A DNA stretch of 64,000 bases from CAZTJA01 sp964613745 (lineage in GTDB: Bacteria > Desulfobacterota > Desulfomonilia > Desulfomonilales > Desulfomonilaceae), in NCBI GenBank assembly GCA_964613745.1, contig CAZTJA010000007.1:1-64000 (forward strand), in the 5' to 3' direction. Of this stretch, positions 9,028 through 17,819 are shown piece by piece. A model generated the notes under the pieces. The model did no database searches. It saw only the letters and a program-made list of their open reading frames with translations, and was not told the DNA's origin. The position numbers were made by a program, and so were the translations under genes. Position 1 is the stretch's first letter; each line of letters starts with the position of its first letter.

Positions 9028-10386
9028 ATGAAGAAAGATAAACAGCCCAAACTGGCATCTGAAGGGATCCGAAAAGGAAGATTCGATTCCGGAATGAATT
9101 CCGTTTTCGAAAAATTCAACTCGTCTATTGAATTCGACCGAAGGCTCTATCGAGAAGATATCATGGGCAGCATTGCTCATGTGCGTATGTTGGGAAAACA
9201 GGGCATTATCGGAGTTGATGAATCAGGTCAAATTGAAGCAGGACTCCTTGAAGTATTATCTGATATCGAAAACGGTAATCTCGTATTTTCCGACGAACTG
9301 GAAGATGTCCATATAAACATTGAAGATGCTTTAAAGAAGAAGATCGGTACAGTTGCAGGCAAGCTCCATACGGCTAGAAGCAGAAATGATCAGGTTGCTC
9401 TGGATTTAAGACTGTATCTCAGGGGCCGATCATCAGAAACACGATCTCTCATCCTAGATTTCATTGACGTTTTGGTTGACAAGGCTGAAGCGGAGATCGA
9501 TCTTATAATGCCGGGTTATACTCATATGCAAAGAGCCCAACCCGTGCGTTTGGGACATCACTTGTGCGCGTATGCCTTCATGCTTAAGCGAGATTTTGAA
9601 CGTTTTCGAGAAACAGAAACTCGCACGAGCGAATCGCCCTTGGGGTCGGCCGCTTTGGCGGGGTCCAGCTACCCGATTGATCGGCATGCAGTCGCTGATT
9701 CGCTTGGACTTCACGGTGTTATTCCCAATTCAATGGATGCGGTTTCGGACCGGGATTTTGCCGTTGAATTCGTTTTCAATTGTTCCCTCATGATGATGCA
9801 TTTATCGCGTATGGCTGAAGAATTCATTCTCTGGGCTTCGCAAGAGTTCGGTTTTTGTTCGCTGCCGGACGCTTATTGCTCCGGATCCAGCATCATGCCT
9901 CAGAAGAAGAATCCTGATGCATGTGAACTGGTGAGAGGGAAAACGGGTAGAGTTTACGGCGATCTTATGGGGATGCTCACTACATTGAAAGCTCTGCCTC
10001 TGACTTACAACAAGGACTTACAAGAGGATAAAGAGCCTGTCTTTGACGCCGGAGACACCGTAATCGGCTGCTTAAAGATCATGAACGGCGTAGTAAGAGG
10101 AACTATTTTTAAACCGGATCCCATGCTGCGGGCTGCTTCGGATCCTTCTCTGGCCGCTACGGATCTTGCGGACAGGGCCGCTAAATCCGGCATGCCTTTC
10201 AGGGAAGCCCATGAGATGATCGGTGCAAAGATACGCCAGGCCGTCCAAGGTATTGCCGGCGAAGATCTACCTAGCCCGGAAGATTTGGTGGAAGCAAGAA
10301 ATCATATAGGCGGCACATCACGGGACAGTGTAATACAGCAGATTTCAATTCTTCGTAGTTTCGTTCACAAACAAAAAGTAGGTTAG
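9028..10386 (+). CDS. argH: Argininosuccinate lyase
   Basis: Cleaves argininosuccinate to arginine and fumarate, the last step of arginine synthesis. It is a fumarase/aspartase superfamily member with KLHTARSRNDQVALDLRLYL, PGYTHMQRAQPVRLGHHL and the signature GSSIMPQKKNPDACELVRG. The frame is open to TTG codons at 9016 and 9019, but ATG 9028 is chosen because it gives a compact N terminus before the family's KGRFDSGMNSVFEKFNSSIEF block; no strong ribosome site decides between them. The N terminus is more charged and a few residues longer than usual. The lipoprotein gene follows after 17 bases. Confidence 0.95.
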   Translation: MKKDKQPKLASEGIRKGRFDSGMNSVFEKFNSSIEFDRRLYREDIMGSIAHVRMLGKQGIIGVDESGQIEAGLLEVLSDIENGNLVFSDELEDVHINIEDALKKKIGTVAGKLHTARSRNDQVALDLRLYLRGRSSETRSLILDFIDVLVDKAEAEIDLIMPGYTHMQRAQPVRLGHHLCAYAFMLKRDFERFRETETRTSESPLGSAALAGSSYPIDRHAVADSLGLHGVIPNSMDAVSDRDFAVEFVFNCSLMMMHLSRMAEEFILWASQEFGFCSLPDAYCSGSSIMPQKKNPDACELVRGKTGRVYGDLMGMLTTLKALPLTYNKDLQEDKEPVFDAGDTVIGCLKIMNGVVRGTIFKPDPMLRAASDPSLAATDLADRAAKSGMPFREAHEMIGAKIRQAVQGIAGEDLPSPEDLVEARNHIGGTSRDSVIQQISILRSFVHKQKVG

Positions 10387-10403
10387 GGTTTGGAAGAGGG
10401 ATT

Positions 10404-11165
10404 TTGATTACTCCGGGCAAGTTGCCGGTAATCGTTTTGTTAATTCTGGTTTGCGGATGCGGTTACAAGACGGCTCCGAGACCTGCGACGGCAACTATTC
10501 CGGCTGACGTAACTTCGATTGACATTCGCGCTTACCCGGACCGCATTTTTCTTCGCTGGGATACACCTCTGGCAAATACCGATGGATCTTTGTTAAAAGA
10601 TATTTCCGGTTTCAAAGTGTATCGAGTTGCCCTAAAGGGTAATGAAGAGTGTGAGAACTGCGAAACCCGAAAGAATATGTATGCGAACATCGATTTTCAG
10701 AATCCGTCGAATGCTGCCATTAAGTCTGGTGAAGTTTCCTACTGGGACACCGGAGTGGCTGAGGGTAACACGTACTCGTACGCGGTAAGTACATATAACC
10801 TTAAAGGAAGAGAAGGAAAATTAAGCCCTGATGTGGTCGTCTCATTGAACAACTTACCTGCACCGCCGGAAAATCTAAAGATTAGAGGTGAGGCGGATCG
10901 CATAATTCTCGACTGGAACGATCCTCTTAAAGCGGAAGGCATCCAGGGTTTCAGAATTTACCGAGGAACGAAGTCGAATCCGACGGAGATGACTACCGTA
11001 GGCTGGACTAAAGATCGAGAATTCGTTTTTGCTGACAAAGATGTACAAAAAGACACGACGTATTTTTATACGGTTAGATCTTTTCGGCTGGACAGAGGGG
11101 TTTCTTTGGAATCACTTCCAAGTCCTGTCCTAAGTGCCAAATTGGGAGAAAGCAGTGCTCAATAA
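10404..11165 (+). CDS. Fibronectin type III-like lipoprotein
   Basis: A predicted lipoprotein of 253 residues. It has a short hydrophobic signal (PVIVLLILVCGCG) and the likely lipidated cysteine at residue 19, followed by YKTAPRP. The rest contains two fibronectin-III-like beta modules: about 35-145, with the turn FLRWDTP, and about 150-245, with ILDWNDP and IQGFRIYRG. The start is a TTG four bases after GAGGG. A small lipoprotein between argH and lysA recalls the LptM/YifL neighbourhood near lysA in other Proteobacteria, but this one is much larger and the link is only positional. Its role is unknown; an envelope location is inferred from the lipobox. Confidence 0.75.
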   Translation: MITPGKLPVIVLLILVCGCGYKTAPRPATATIPADVTSIDIRAYPDRIFLRWDTPLANTDGSLLKDISGFKVYRVALKGNEECENCETRKNMYANIDFQNPSNAAIKSGEVSYWDTGVAEGNTYSYAVSTYNLKGREGKLSPDVVVSLNNLPAPPENLKIRGEADRIILDWNDPLKAEGIQGFRIYRGTKSNPTEMTTVGWTKDREFVFADKDVQKDTTYFYTVRSFRLDRGVSLESLPSPVLSAKLGESSAQ

Positions 11166-11243
11166 AGGAGCTCTGTGGCAAATCAACTCTAAGTGTGAAT
11201 AGACTTGCTCAGCGAGATCGTGAACTGAATACCGGGACGGACA

Positions 11244-12506
11244 ATGCATTATTTTCATTATGAAGACAACGAACTCTACTGTGAAGATGTTTCAGTAACA
11301 CGTATTTGCAGCGATTTGGGCACTCCTGTGTACATATACAGCAGAGCCACCCTTGCGCGACATTTTAGTGTATTTCAACAGTCATTTACCGGCACGGATC
11401 ACCTTGTGTGCTTTTCGATGAAGGCTTGCTCGAATATCGCCATACTAAGCATTTTTCGCAAGCTGGGCGGCGGGGTTGATATTGTTTCGGGAGGAGAACT
11501 CTATCGTGCTCTAAAGGCAGGAATCGATCCCGGAAAAATAGTTTATTCCGGAGTCGGCAAAACCGCTCCTGAAATTGATCAGGCTCTAGCTGCCGGTATT
11601 TTAATGTTCAATGTTGAATCAGATGAAGAACTCTTATTGCTTAATGCGCGAGCAGTAGATGCAGGCAAAAAAGCAAAGGTAGCCATCCGAGTTAATCCCG
11701 ATGTGGATCCTCGGACACATCCTTACATTTCAACGGGACTTAAGAAAAATAAATTCGGAATAGATGTTTCCGCTTCCATTGAGCTGTATAGGCGGGCCAA
11801 AAAAATGGACGGAATAGATCCGGTGGGCTTGGATTGCCACATCGGAAGCCAACTTACTGAATTGTCGCCATTTCTTGAAGCGGTCGAGCGTTTAAGAGAT
11901 TTGATCAATACTCTCAGGACCGAAGGTATTTCGATAAAGTTTCTCGATATAGGTGGAGGGCTCGGGATCAATTATGATCAGGAAGAACCTCCCTTACCCG
12001 AAGCTTATGGTTCGGCAATAATAGAAAAAGTGTCGGATATGGGCGTGAAATTAATCCTAGAACCCGGAAGGGTTCTCGTGGGTAATGCGGGAATTCTCGT
12101 TACCAAGGTCTTGTATCAGAAGAGAGGTCCCGTGAAACGTTTTGTCATAGTCGATGCCGCAATGAACGATCTTATCCGCCCAAGTCTTTACGATGCACAC
12201 CATGCTGTATGGAAAGTGAACAATAAATCCGAAGGGCAAGAAAAGATTGTCGTGGATTTAGTGGGTCCAATTTGCGAGTCAGGTGACTTCTTAGCTCAGG
12301 GCCGAGAGATAGATCCCTTAAAGTCAGGTGAGTATTTGGCGCTAATGTCGGCAGGGGCATACGGTTTTTCCATGTCTTCTAATTACAATTCACGCCCCAG
12401 AGCAGCAGAAGTTCTGGTGGACGGGGATCGATATTACACTATCCGGGATCGCGAGACATACGAGGACCTCACACGAAGAGAACGCATTCCCGAAGAACTT
12501 TCATAA
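11244..12506 (+). CDS. lysA: Diaminopimelate decarboxylase
   Basis: PLP enzyme that decarboxylates meso-diaminopimelate to L-lysine. Fold III alanine-racemase-type features are visible: the PLP lysine in CFSMKACSN (Lys60), GGGVDIVSGGEL, the HIGSQ block, the phosphate-binding LDIGGGLGINY, EPGRVLVGNAG, MNDLIRPSLYDAHH and GPICESGDFLA with the second-subunit catalytic cysteine. Length (420) is typical. It opens the lysA-dapA-dapB group, 78 bases after the lipoprotein; the ATG 11244 follows a weak GGGACGGAC. Confidence 0.96.
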   Translation: MHYFHYEDNELYCEDVSVTRICSDLGTPVYIYSRATLARHFSVFQQSFTGTDHLVCFSMKACSNIAILSIFRKLGGGVDIVSGGELYRALKAGIDPGKIVYSGVGKTAPEIDQALAAGILMFNVESDEELLLLNARAVDAGKKAKVAIRVNPDVDPRTHPYISTGLKKNKFGIDVSASIELYRRAKKMDGIDPVGLDCHIGSQLTELSPFLEAVERLRDLINTLRTEGISIKFLDIGGGLGINYDQEEPPLPEAYGSAIIEKVSDMGVKLILEPGRVLVGNAGILVTKVLYQKRGPVKRFVIVDAAMNDLIRPSLYDAHHAVWKVNNKSEGQEKIVVDLVGPICESGDFLAQGREIDPLKSGEYLALMSAGAYGFSMSSNYNSRPRAAEVLVDGDRYYTIRDRETYEDLTRRERIPEELS

Positions 12507-12525
12507 TGCTTCAAGGAGATCGATT

Positions 12526-13398
12526 ATGTTTTCTGGAACTTTTACCGCAATAGTAACCCCCTTCCGCGACGGGCAAGTTGATGAAACCGCATTGAAGAAC
12601 CTGATCCGTTTTGGAATCGATGGGGGAATAAATGGTGTTTTGCCGTGTGGTACGACGGGTGAATCCCCCACTTTAAGTCATGAAGAGCATAATCGAGTTA
12701 TCGAACTCACGGTTAAGGAAATTGCCGGGCAGATCAAAGTTATTGCCGGCACCGGTTCAAACAGCACTGAAGAAGCGGTTGCATTGACGAAACATGCTGA
12801 AAAGGTGGGTGCGGATGCCGCCCTGCTTGTTACTCCGTATTATAACAAGCCTACCCAAGAAGGTTTGTACAGGCATTTCAAATCGGTAGCCGAAGCAGTG
12901 AAAATTCCTGTTATTCTTTACAATATTGCAGGTCGCACTGCCGTAAATATAGAAAATGCCACTGTTGAGAAACTGTCCAAGATTTCAAATATCGTCGGAG
13001 TCAAGGAAGCAAGCGGTTCTATTCTTCAAATGAGCGAGGTAATCCGCTTATGCGGTCCCGATTTTGACGTGCTCTCCGGTGATGACCAGATGACGTTTCC
13101 CCTAATGGCGCTGGGCGGAAAAGGGGTCATCTCAGTAGTTACGAATATAATTCCGGATAAAATGTCGGCGTTAGTCAACCACATGTTGGCAGGAAATATT
13201 GATGCTGCGAGAGCTATCCATTTTGAGATCTACGAACTTTGCCAGGCGATGTTCCTTGAAACGAATCCTATTCCGGTCAAGGCAGCCCTTGGTTTAATGG
13301 GTAAGATACAACCGGAATTCAGATTACCGCTCTGCACTCCAGCTGAGCCTAATATCGAAAAATTAAGAGTGATACTGGCCAGATATGGTCTGATCTGA
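12526..13398 (+). CDS. dapA: 4-hydroxy-tetrahydrodipicolinate synthase
   Basis: Condenses pyruvate with aspartate semialdehyde at the branch point to lysine and peptidoglycan diaminopimelate. The 290-residue TIM-barrel protein shows GTTGESPTL, TPYYNKPTQEG, the catalytic Tyr132 in LYNIAGRT and the Schiff-base Lys160 in VGVKEASG. The usual YNVPGRT motif reads YNIAGRT here, a mild difference that keeps the tyrosine and arginine. AAGGAG lies a few bases before the ATG. It follows lysA after 19 bases and precedes dapB by 13. Confidence 0.96.
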   Translation: MFSGTFTAIVTPFRDGQVDETALKNLIRFGIDGGINGVLPCGTTGESPTLSHEEHNRVIELTVKEIAGQIKVIAGTGSNSTEEAVALTKHAEKVGADAALLVTPYYNKPTQEGLYRHFKSVAEAVKIPVILYNIAGRTAVNIENATVEKLSKISNIVGVKEASGSILQMSEVIRLCGPDFDVLSGDDQMTFPLMALGGKGVISVVTNIIPDKMSALVNHMLAGNIDAARAIHFEIYELCQAMFLETNPIPVKAALGLMGKIQPEFRLPLCTPAEPNIEKLRVILARYGLI

Positions 13399-13411
13399 TT
13401 GGAGATCATCG

Positions 13412-14221
13412 ATGAAAGTTGCCGTAAGCGGTGCTGCGGGCCGCATGGGAAAAAGAATACTCTCCTTGGCTCACGAAAATCCGGATATTCAGATTTCCGG
13501 GGCATTAGAAACTAAAGGTAACCCCCTCATCGGCATGGATGCCGGTGAACTCGCCGGCATTGGTCGAATCAATGTTCTGATCTCCGATGATCTGGAAACC
13601 ATACTAAAGAATTGTGATGTATTGATAGACTTTTCCAGTCAGGAAGCCGGAATTGTTCACGCTCGGGCCGCCGCCGAGACTGGAAAGTCTCTCGTAATTG
13701 GCACCACAGGTTTTTCGGAAGCGCAAAAAAAGCAAATCGCAGATTCAGCAGTAAAGACGCGAATTGTTTTGGCACCAAACATGAGCAGAGGAGTGAATCT
13801 ACTATTCAAAATTACTGAACTCGTTGCCAAGACCCTGGGGGATGACTACGACATTGAAATAATTGAATCGCATCACAATAAGAAAAAGGACGCTCCGAGC
13901 GGAACCGCAGAGAAGCTTGCCCAAACTGCCGCCTCGGCTTTAGGTAGGGACTTAGCTCAGGTGGGGGTATTTGGAAGACAAGGATTGATCGGCGAACGCA
14001 ACAAATCTGAAATCGGGGTTTTTGCGGTGCGGGCCGGTGATATTGTAGGAGAACATACCGTAATGTTTGTCACTGGAGGAGAACGGATAGAATTGATTCA
14101 TCGTGCACATAGTAGAGACGCTTTTGCATCCGGGGCTATCCAGGCAGCATTGTGGCTCAGAGACAAACCGAACGGCCTGTATGACATGCAAGACGTTTTG
14201 GGGCTGAAAGAACTTTCATGA
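13412..14221 (+). CDS. dapB: 4-hydroxy-tetrahydrodipicolinate reductase
   Basis: NAD(P)H-dependent reductase following DapA. The N-terminal Rossmann motif is VSGAAGRMGKRI, and the substrate-binding block reads IIESHHNKKKDAPSGTA (catalytic His and Lys). VIGTTGF and LAPNMSRGVN precede it, and the tetramer-forming C-terminal GVFAVRAGDIVGEHTV follows. The 269-residue length is standard. A GGAG lies before the ATG. The stop overlaps the start of the FAH-family gene by four bases (ATGA). No dapD, dapF or dapL is found beside it, so the later diaminopimelate steps must be encoded elsewhere. Confidence 0.96.
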   Translation: MKVAVSGAAGRMGKRILSLAHENPDIQISGALETKGNPLIGMDAGELAGIGRINVLISDDLETILKNCDVLIDFSSQEAGIVHARAAAETGKSLVIGTTGFSEAQKKQIADSAVKTRIVLAPNMSRGVNLLFKITELVAKTLGDDYDIEIIESHHNKKKDAPSGTAEKLAQTAASALGRDLAQVGVFGRQGLIGERNKSEIGVFAVRAGDIVGEHTVMFVTGGERIELIHRAHSRDAFASGAIQAALWLRDKPNGLYDMQDVLGLKELS

Positions 14222-14955
14222 AGATCGTAAGATTTATTAACCACGGACATATATATTCGGGAAAATTGGTCCAAGACCAAATTTTTCCCCTAGCTCCGGG
14301 TGATTTCGCCGGCCCCTTCAAATTGAGTGACGTAAAACTCCTGCCTCCGGCAACTCCGACCAAGGTCGTAGCCGTCGGATTAAATTACGTTGACCACGCC
14401 CGTGAAATGAACCTGACAGTTCCGGATGAACCTCTCTTGTTTCTTAAGCCGGCTTCAAGCGTAATCGGTCACGGAGATTCCATAATCATACCCTCTCAAA
14501 GCTCAAGAGTAGACTACGAAGCTGAACTCGCAATTGTAATAGGCACTAAGGCTAAAGATGTATCGAGCAAAGATGCCTCCAACTACATACTGGGTTACAC
14601 ATGCCTGAATGACGTTACCGCTCGAGATCTCCAGGCCAAAGACGGCCAGTGGACAAGAGCAAAAGGGTTTGACACCTTTTGTCCAATTGGTCCTTGGATT
14701 GAAACGGAAGTTTTTCCTTCGGATATGGAAATCTCCTTAATTCTGAACGGCAAGACGAAGCAGCATTCGAGAACTTCACAGCTGATCTTCGATTGTTTTC
14801 AGCTTGTAGAATTTATTTCGTCGGTTATGACTCTTTATCCCGGCGATGTCATAGCGACGGGCACCACCTCCGGAATCGGACCGGTTGCGGACGGAGACAT
14901 TGTAGAAGTCAAGATAGAAGGAATCGGTTCACTTATTAACAAAGTATCCAAATAA
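14218..14955 (+). CDS. Fumarylacetoacetate hydrolase family protein
   Basis: A 245-residue member of the FAH superfamily, which includes acylpyruvases, oxaloacetate decarboxylases/tautomerases and 2-hydroxyhepta-2,4-diene-1,7-dioate isomerases. Visible features are AVGLNYVDHA, the metal-binding VDYEAELAIVIG (two acidic ligands), the block TCLNDVTARDLQ, the loop AKGFDTFCPIGPW and the C-terminal GDVIATGTTSGIG. Residues 1-50 form the short N-terminal domain. The substrate cannot be read from sequence. Its translational coupling to dapB suggests co-expression, perhaps for clearing or tautomerising oxaloacetate-like keto acids, but this is speculation. Confidence 0.85.
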   Translation: MKIVRFINHGHIYSGKLVQDQIFPLAPGDFAGPFKLSDVKLLPPATPTKVVAVGLNYVDHAREMNLTVPDEPLLFLKPASSVIGHGDSIIIPSQSSRVDYEAELAIVIGTKAKDVSSKDASNYILGYTCLNDVTARDLQAKDGQWTRAKGFDTFCPIGPWIETEVFPSDMEISLILNGKTKQHSRTSQLIFDCFQLVEFISSVMTLYPGDVIATGTTSGIGPVADGDIVEVKIEGIGSLINKVSK

Positions 14956-14956
14956 T

Positions 14957-15475
14957 ATGAGCAGAGCTTTCATAGGTTTTGGCGCAAATTTAGGAGATGT
15001 TAAGGCAAAATTTCGGGAGGCTGTTCAGCAACTGAATTTGATTCCTCAGACTTGCGTAAAAAAAGCTTCATCCCTATACGAAACCGAACCTGTGGGGATT
15101 GTCGATGGGGGACCTCCGTTTATAAATGCCGTTATCGAACTTCAAACTTGGCTCCCGCCTCGATCACTTTTTGAGATCGTTCGCCAAATGGAGCTGAAAC
15201 TTGGAAAATCGACTTCCCATTCAAGTAATCAGTCAAGGATAATAGATCTTGATGTCTTGATGTATGATGACATCAAACTAAGTGAACCTGATTTTGAACT
15301 GCCTCACCCAAGAATGTTTTCTCGAGCCTTCGTACTAGTGCCTCTCTGTGAGATTGCAGCACAATTTGTTGATCCGAAATCGGGTCTTACAGTCGGCCGA
15401 CTACTTGAACAACTGAGTAATGACGATAAGGACCAGGTCAGATTGGCTTCTCCAAACTACGCCCCGACCCCGTAG
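14957..15475 (+). CDS. folK: 2-amino-4-hydroxy-6-hydroxymethyldihydropteridine pyrophosphokinase (HPPK), atypical loop
   Basis: Transfers pyrophosphate from ATP to the pterin in folate synthesis. The 172-residue protein begins with AFIGFGANLGD and has SSLYETEPVG, PPFINAVIEL, the metal-binding RIIDLDVLMYDD (Asp97, Asp99) and LPHPRMFSRAFVLVPL. The ATP-side loop before the aspartates usually reads like RxxRWGPR; here residues 83-94 are GKSTSHSSNQSR, keeping only the final arginine. The enzyme may be active with a changed loop. It starts one base after the FAH gene's stop and is probably the last gene of the arg-lys run. No other folate gene is near. Confidence 0.85.
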   Translation: MSRAFIGFGANLGDVKAKFREAVQQLNLIPQTCVKKASSLYETEPVGIVDGGPPFINAVIELQTWLPPRSLFEIVRQMELKLGKSTSHSSNQSRIIDLDVLMYDDIKLSEPDFELPHPRMFSRAFVLVPLCEIAAQFVDPKSGLTVGRLLEQLSNDDKDQVRLASPNYAPTP

Positions 15476-15511
15476 CATCTTAGTTCAGCAACTTCTAAAA
15501 TTTACGTATAG

Positions 15512-15526
15512 ATTCTATAATAGAAT
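15512..15526 (+). promoter_or_regulatory. TATAAT -10-like element inside a 15-base perfect palindrome
   Basis: ATTCTAT and ATAGAAT flank a single central base. The palindrome contains TATAAT at 15516-15521, a perfect sigma-70 -10 hexamer, about 97 bases before the receiver-kinase gene. No convincing -35 hexamer is 16-18 bases upstream, so an activator- or repressor-controlled promoter is possible. Confidence 0.35.
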
Positions 15527-15617
15527 GTTGCAACGCGACGCTGTCCGCATGGATTTTTGTATCCGCAGACACTCGCATCAGTTAGTCATCGAACCCTTTT
15601 GATGAAAGAGATGCTTT

Positions 15618-17153
15618 ATGCCGGGTCGAAACGAAAATTTGCGCATACTCATAGCCGATGACTCAGACATCCTGAACAATATGCTGAAGGATGTTTTCGA
15701 GGAAAACGGATACGAAGTATTTCAGGCTTTCGACGGGCTGGAAGGAAAAGCACTGTTTCTTAAGTATAAATTGGATATTGCGCTTATCGACATTCAAATG
15801 CCCAAAGCAGACGGATTGGAACTTCTAAAATTTATTAGAGACCGAGAACCCCGAGCAATATGCCTCATGATCACTGGGGCGGGAAATGAAGAGCTCGCCG
15901 TTAAATCAATCAAAATGGGTGCATCAGACTACCTGACAAAACCCTTCGGCATGCGCGAAGTAGTGGCTTTGGTCCAGAGATTAATTGAGGACAGAAGAAC
16001 TAGCCAAGAAACGTATCGGCTTGAAAGAGACATCCAGAAGAATGAAAAATACCTGGCCCACTTGACGAATACCATCAACGAGGCTCTTGTCACGACAGAC
16101 TCATCAGGGAAAATACGTTTCATAAATCGTGCGGCCGTAGACCTCTGGGGATATTCGCAACGTGAACTCCGCGATGAAGACTTGCACCTGCTAATTAGGG
16201 CAGGCGGCCGAACCCCTCTGCAAACCAACCTTGTGAGAGAAACAATTACAAAAGGAAAACTAGAGGGTGAATTCTTATTTCGAAAAAAAGATAAGGGGAC
16301 TTTTCCGGGCTACCTTTCGGCATCGGTAATCACCGACGGCAACAAAGCTACCGGCATCGTGATGGTAGTCTCCGATTTGACCAAGCTGTACGAGGTGGAG
16401 AGAAGGCTAAAGCAATCAGAAAAACTGGCATCACTGGGCAAGGTGGTTGAAGGCATTGCTCACGAAGTAAGGAATTGCCTTACATCTTTAGGTGGTTTTT
16501 CGAAACGACTACAAAAGATCCACGAGGATAATCCGACTTCCTCCGAGTACACACGAATCATTTTAGAAGATGTATCCCGACTTGAAAAGATGGTGCGGGA
16601 TATAGAGGAATACGTAAATTTTGCAAAATCTTATCATCTGAATTACTCAAAAGTTAAGATAATTCAAGTTATTGAAGCAGCTAATGCGAAAGCTAAAGAT
16701 TATATCTCTTTATCATCTTATAAAAAGATGCATTTTTCTCTGAAATCAGATAAGAATATTCCCGAGATAAGTGCCGATGCCGCTGCTCTCGAGGAAGTGT
16801 TCTACAACTTGATTCTGAATGCTTATGAAGCGATGCCCAAAGGTGGCAAACTTACGGTCAGCGTATCCAACATGGGACCCGCTTTGCTTGTGTCAGTTGC
16901 GGATACCGGAATCGGTATTCCTGCTGATGATTTATCTGAAATTTTTAATCCATTCTTTACTTCCAAGACAACCGGCGCCGGCATGGGGTTAAGTAAAGTC
17001 TACTTGCTCGTAGAAGAGCATGGAGGACAAGTCGAAGTAAGTTCTGAAAAAGGCAAGGGGACAGTTTTTGACATTTTTTTGCCGATTGAGAAATTACTTT
17101 CGGGGACGGCCTCAATGGAACCTATTCTACGTTGGAAGACTTACAAGCAATAA
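15618..17153 (+). CDS. Receiver-PAS-histidine kinase hybrid
   Basis: A soluble 511-residue signalling protein with no membrane segment. Domains in order: receiver (about 8-122; acidic pocket ADDS, phosphoacceptor Asp58 in LIDIQMP, Lys108 in LTKPFG), a short coiled linker, PAS (about 145-258; TTDSSGKIRFINRAA), dimerisation/phosphoacceptor (about 262-330) with H-box IAHEVRNCLTSLGG (His282), and an HATPase domain with NLILNAYEAMP, DTGIGIP and a degenerate GAGMGLS. The H-box has Cys287 where proline is common. A receiver preceding the kinase suggests the protein both receives a phosphoryl group and passes one on. A partner response regulator is not adjacent. The start ATG 15618 follows a weak site. 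Confidence 0.88.
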   Translation: MPGRNENLRILIADDSDILNNMLKDVFEENGYEVFQAFDGLEGKALFLKYKLDIALIDIQMPKADGLELLKFIRDREPRAICLMITGAGNEELAVKSIKMGASDYLTKPFGMREVVALVQRLIEDRRTSQETYRLERDIQKNEKYLAHLTNTINEALVTTDSSGKIRFINRAAVDLWGYSQRELRDEDLHLLIRAGGRTPLQTNLVRETITKGKLEGEFLFRKKDKGTFPGYLSASVITDGNKATGIVMVVSDLTKLYEVERRLKQSEKLASLGKVVEGIAHEVRNCLTSLGGFSKRLQKIHEDNPTSSEYTRIILEDVSRLEKMVRDIEEYVNFAKSYHLNYSKVKIIQVIEAANAKAKDYISLSSYKKMHFSLKSDKNIPEISADAAALEEVFYNLILNAYEAMPKGGKLTVSVSNMGPALLVSVADTGIGIPADDLSEIFNPFFTSKTTGAGMGLSKVYLLVEEHGGQVEVSSEKGKGTVFDIFLPIEKLLSGTASMEPILRWKTYKQ

Positions 17154-17188
17154 GAATAACCCGAATTATCGTGAAGGAGCCGCGTTGC

Positions 17189-17800
17189 ATGGTGTTCAGG
17201 CTAGTTTTCATCATCACCTGTGTTTGTTCATGCCTCTTATATAACTTTCCGGCCTACGCGGAAATATATATGCGTACCCATAAAGACGGCCACAAGGAAT
17301 TTACGGACCGCCCATGGGGGACCGGCTGGATATTGTACATGCTGGACAATGGCGATGAACCGGTGATCAAGTTCGTGGAGAAGGGCAAACCCAGAGAAAT
17401 TGAACATATTGTTAAAGAAATTTCAGCAAAATACAAAATTGATGCCTCACTTGTGAAGGCAATAATTATGGCAGAATCAAACTGCGATCCACATGCCGTA
17501 TCTTCAAAGGGTGCTCAAGGACTTATGCAATTGATGCCTGCAACCGCAAAAAGCCTGAATGTCACGAGCCCTTTTGATCCTAGGGAAAACATCCTGGGTG
17601 GAGTGAAATACATTAAAGGCCTTATGGCATCATACGGGGACTTGGAATTGGCACTAGCCGCTTACAATGCCGGTCCCGGTAATGTGGAGAAGTATGCCGG
17701 CATTCCGCCTTACAGAGAAACAATAAATTATGTTAAGAAGGTGATCGGTTATTACGAAAAGTACAAAAAAAATCCGAATCTGCAAATCGCGGACGGATGA
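17189..17800 (+). CDS. Lytic transglycosylase, SLT family
   Basis: Cleaves peptidoglycan glycan strands with 1,6-anhydro-muramic acid formation, in the periplasm. A signal peptide of ~24 residues ends in FPAYA. A short N-terminal piece resembles the DUF4124-type region (MRTHKDGHKEFTDRPWG), and the SLT domain follows. Its catalytic glutamate lies in IIMAESNCDPHAVSSKGAQG, with GLMQLMPATA, ALAAYNAGPGNVEKY and the closing PYRETINYVKKV. The frame is open further upstream, but ATG 17189 follows AAGGAG at a nine-base spacing and starts the signal peptide. Only 19 bases separate it from pgsA. Confidence 0.9.
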   Translation: MVFRLVFIITCVCSCLLYNFPAYAEIYMRTHKDGHKEFTDRPWGTGWILYMLDNGDEPVIKFVEKGKPREIEHIVKEISAKYKIDASLVKAIIMAESNCDPHAVSSKGAQGLMQLMPATAKSLNVTSPFDPRENILGGVKYIKGLMASYGDLELALAAYNAGPGNVEKYAGIPPYRETINYVKKVIGYYEKYKKNPNLQIADG

Positions 17801-17819
17801 TGGACCAGGATCATAATTG

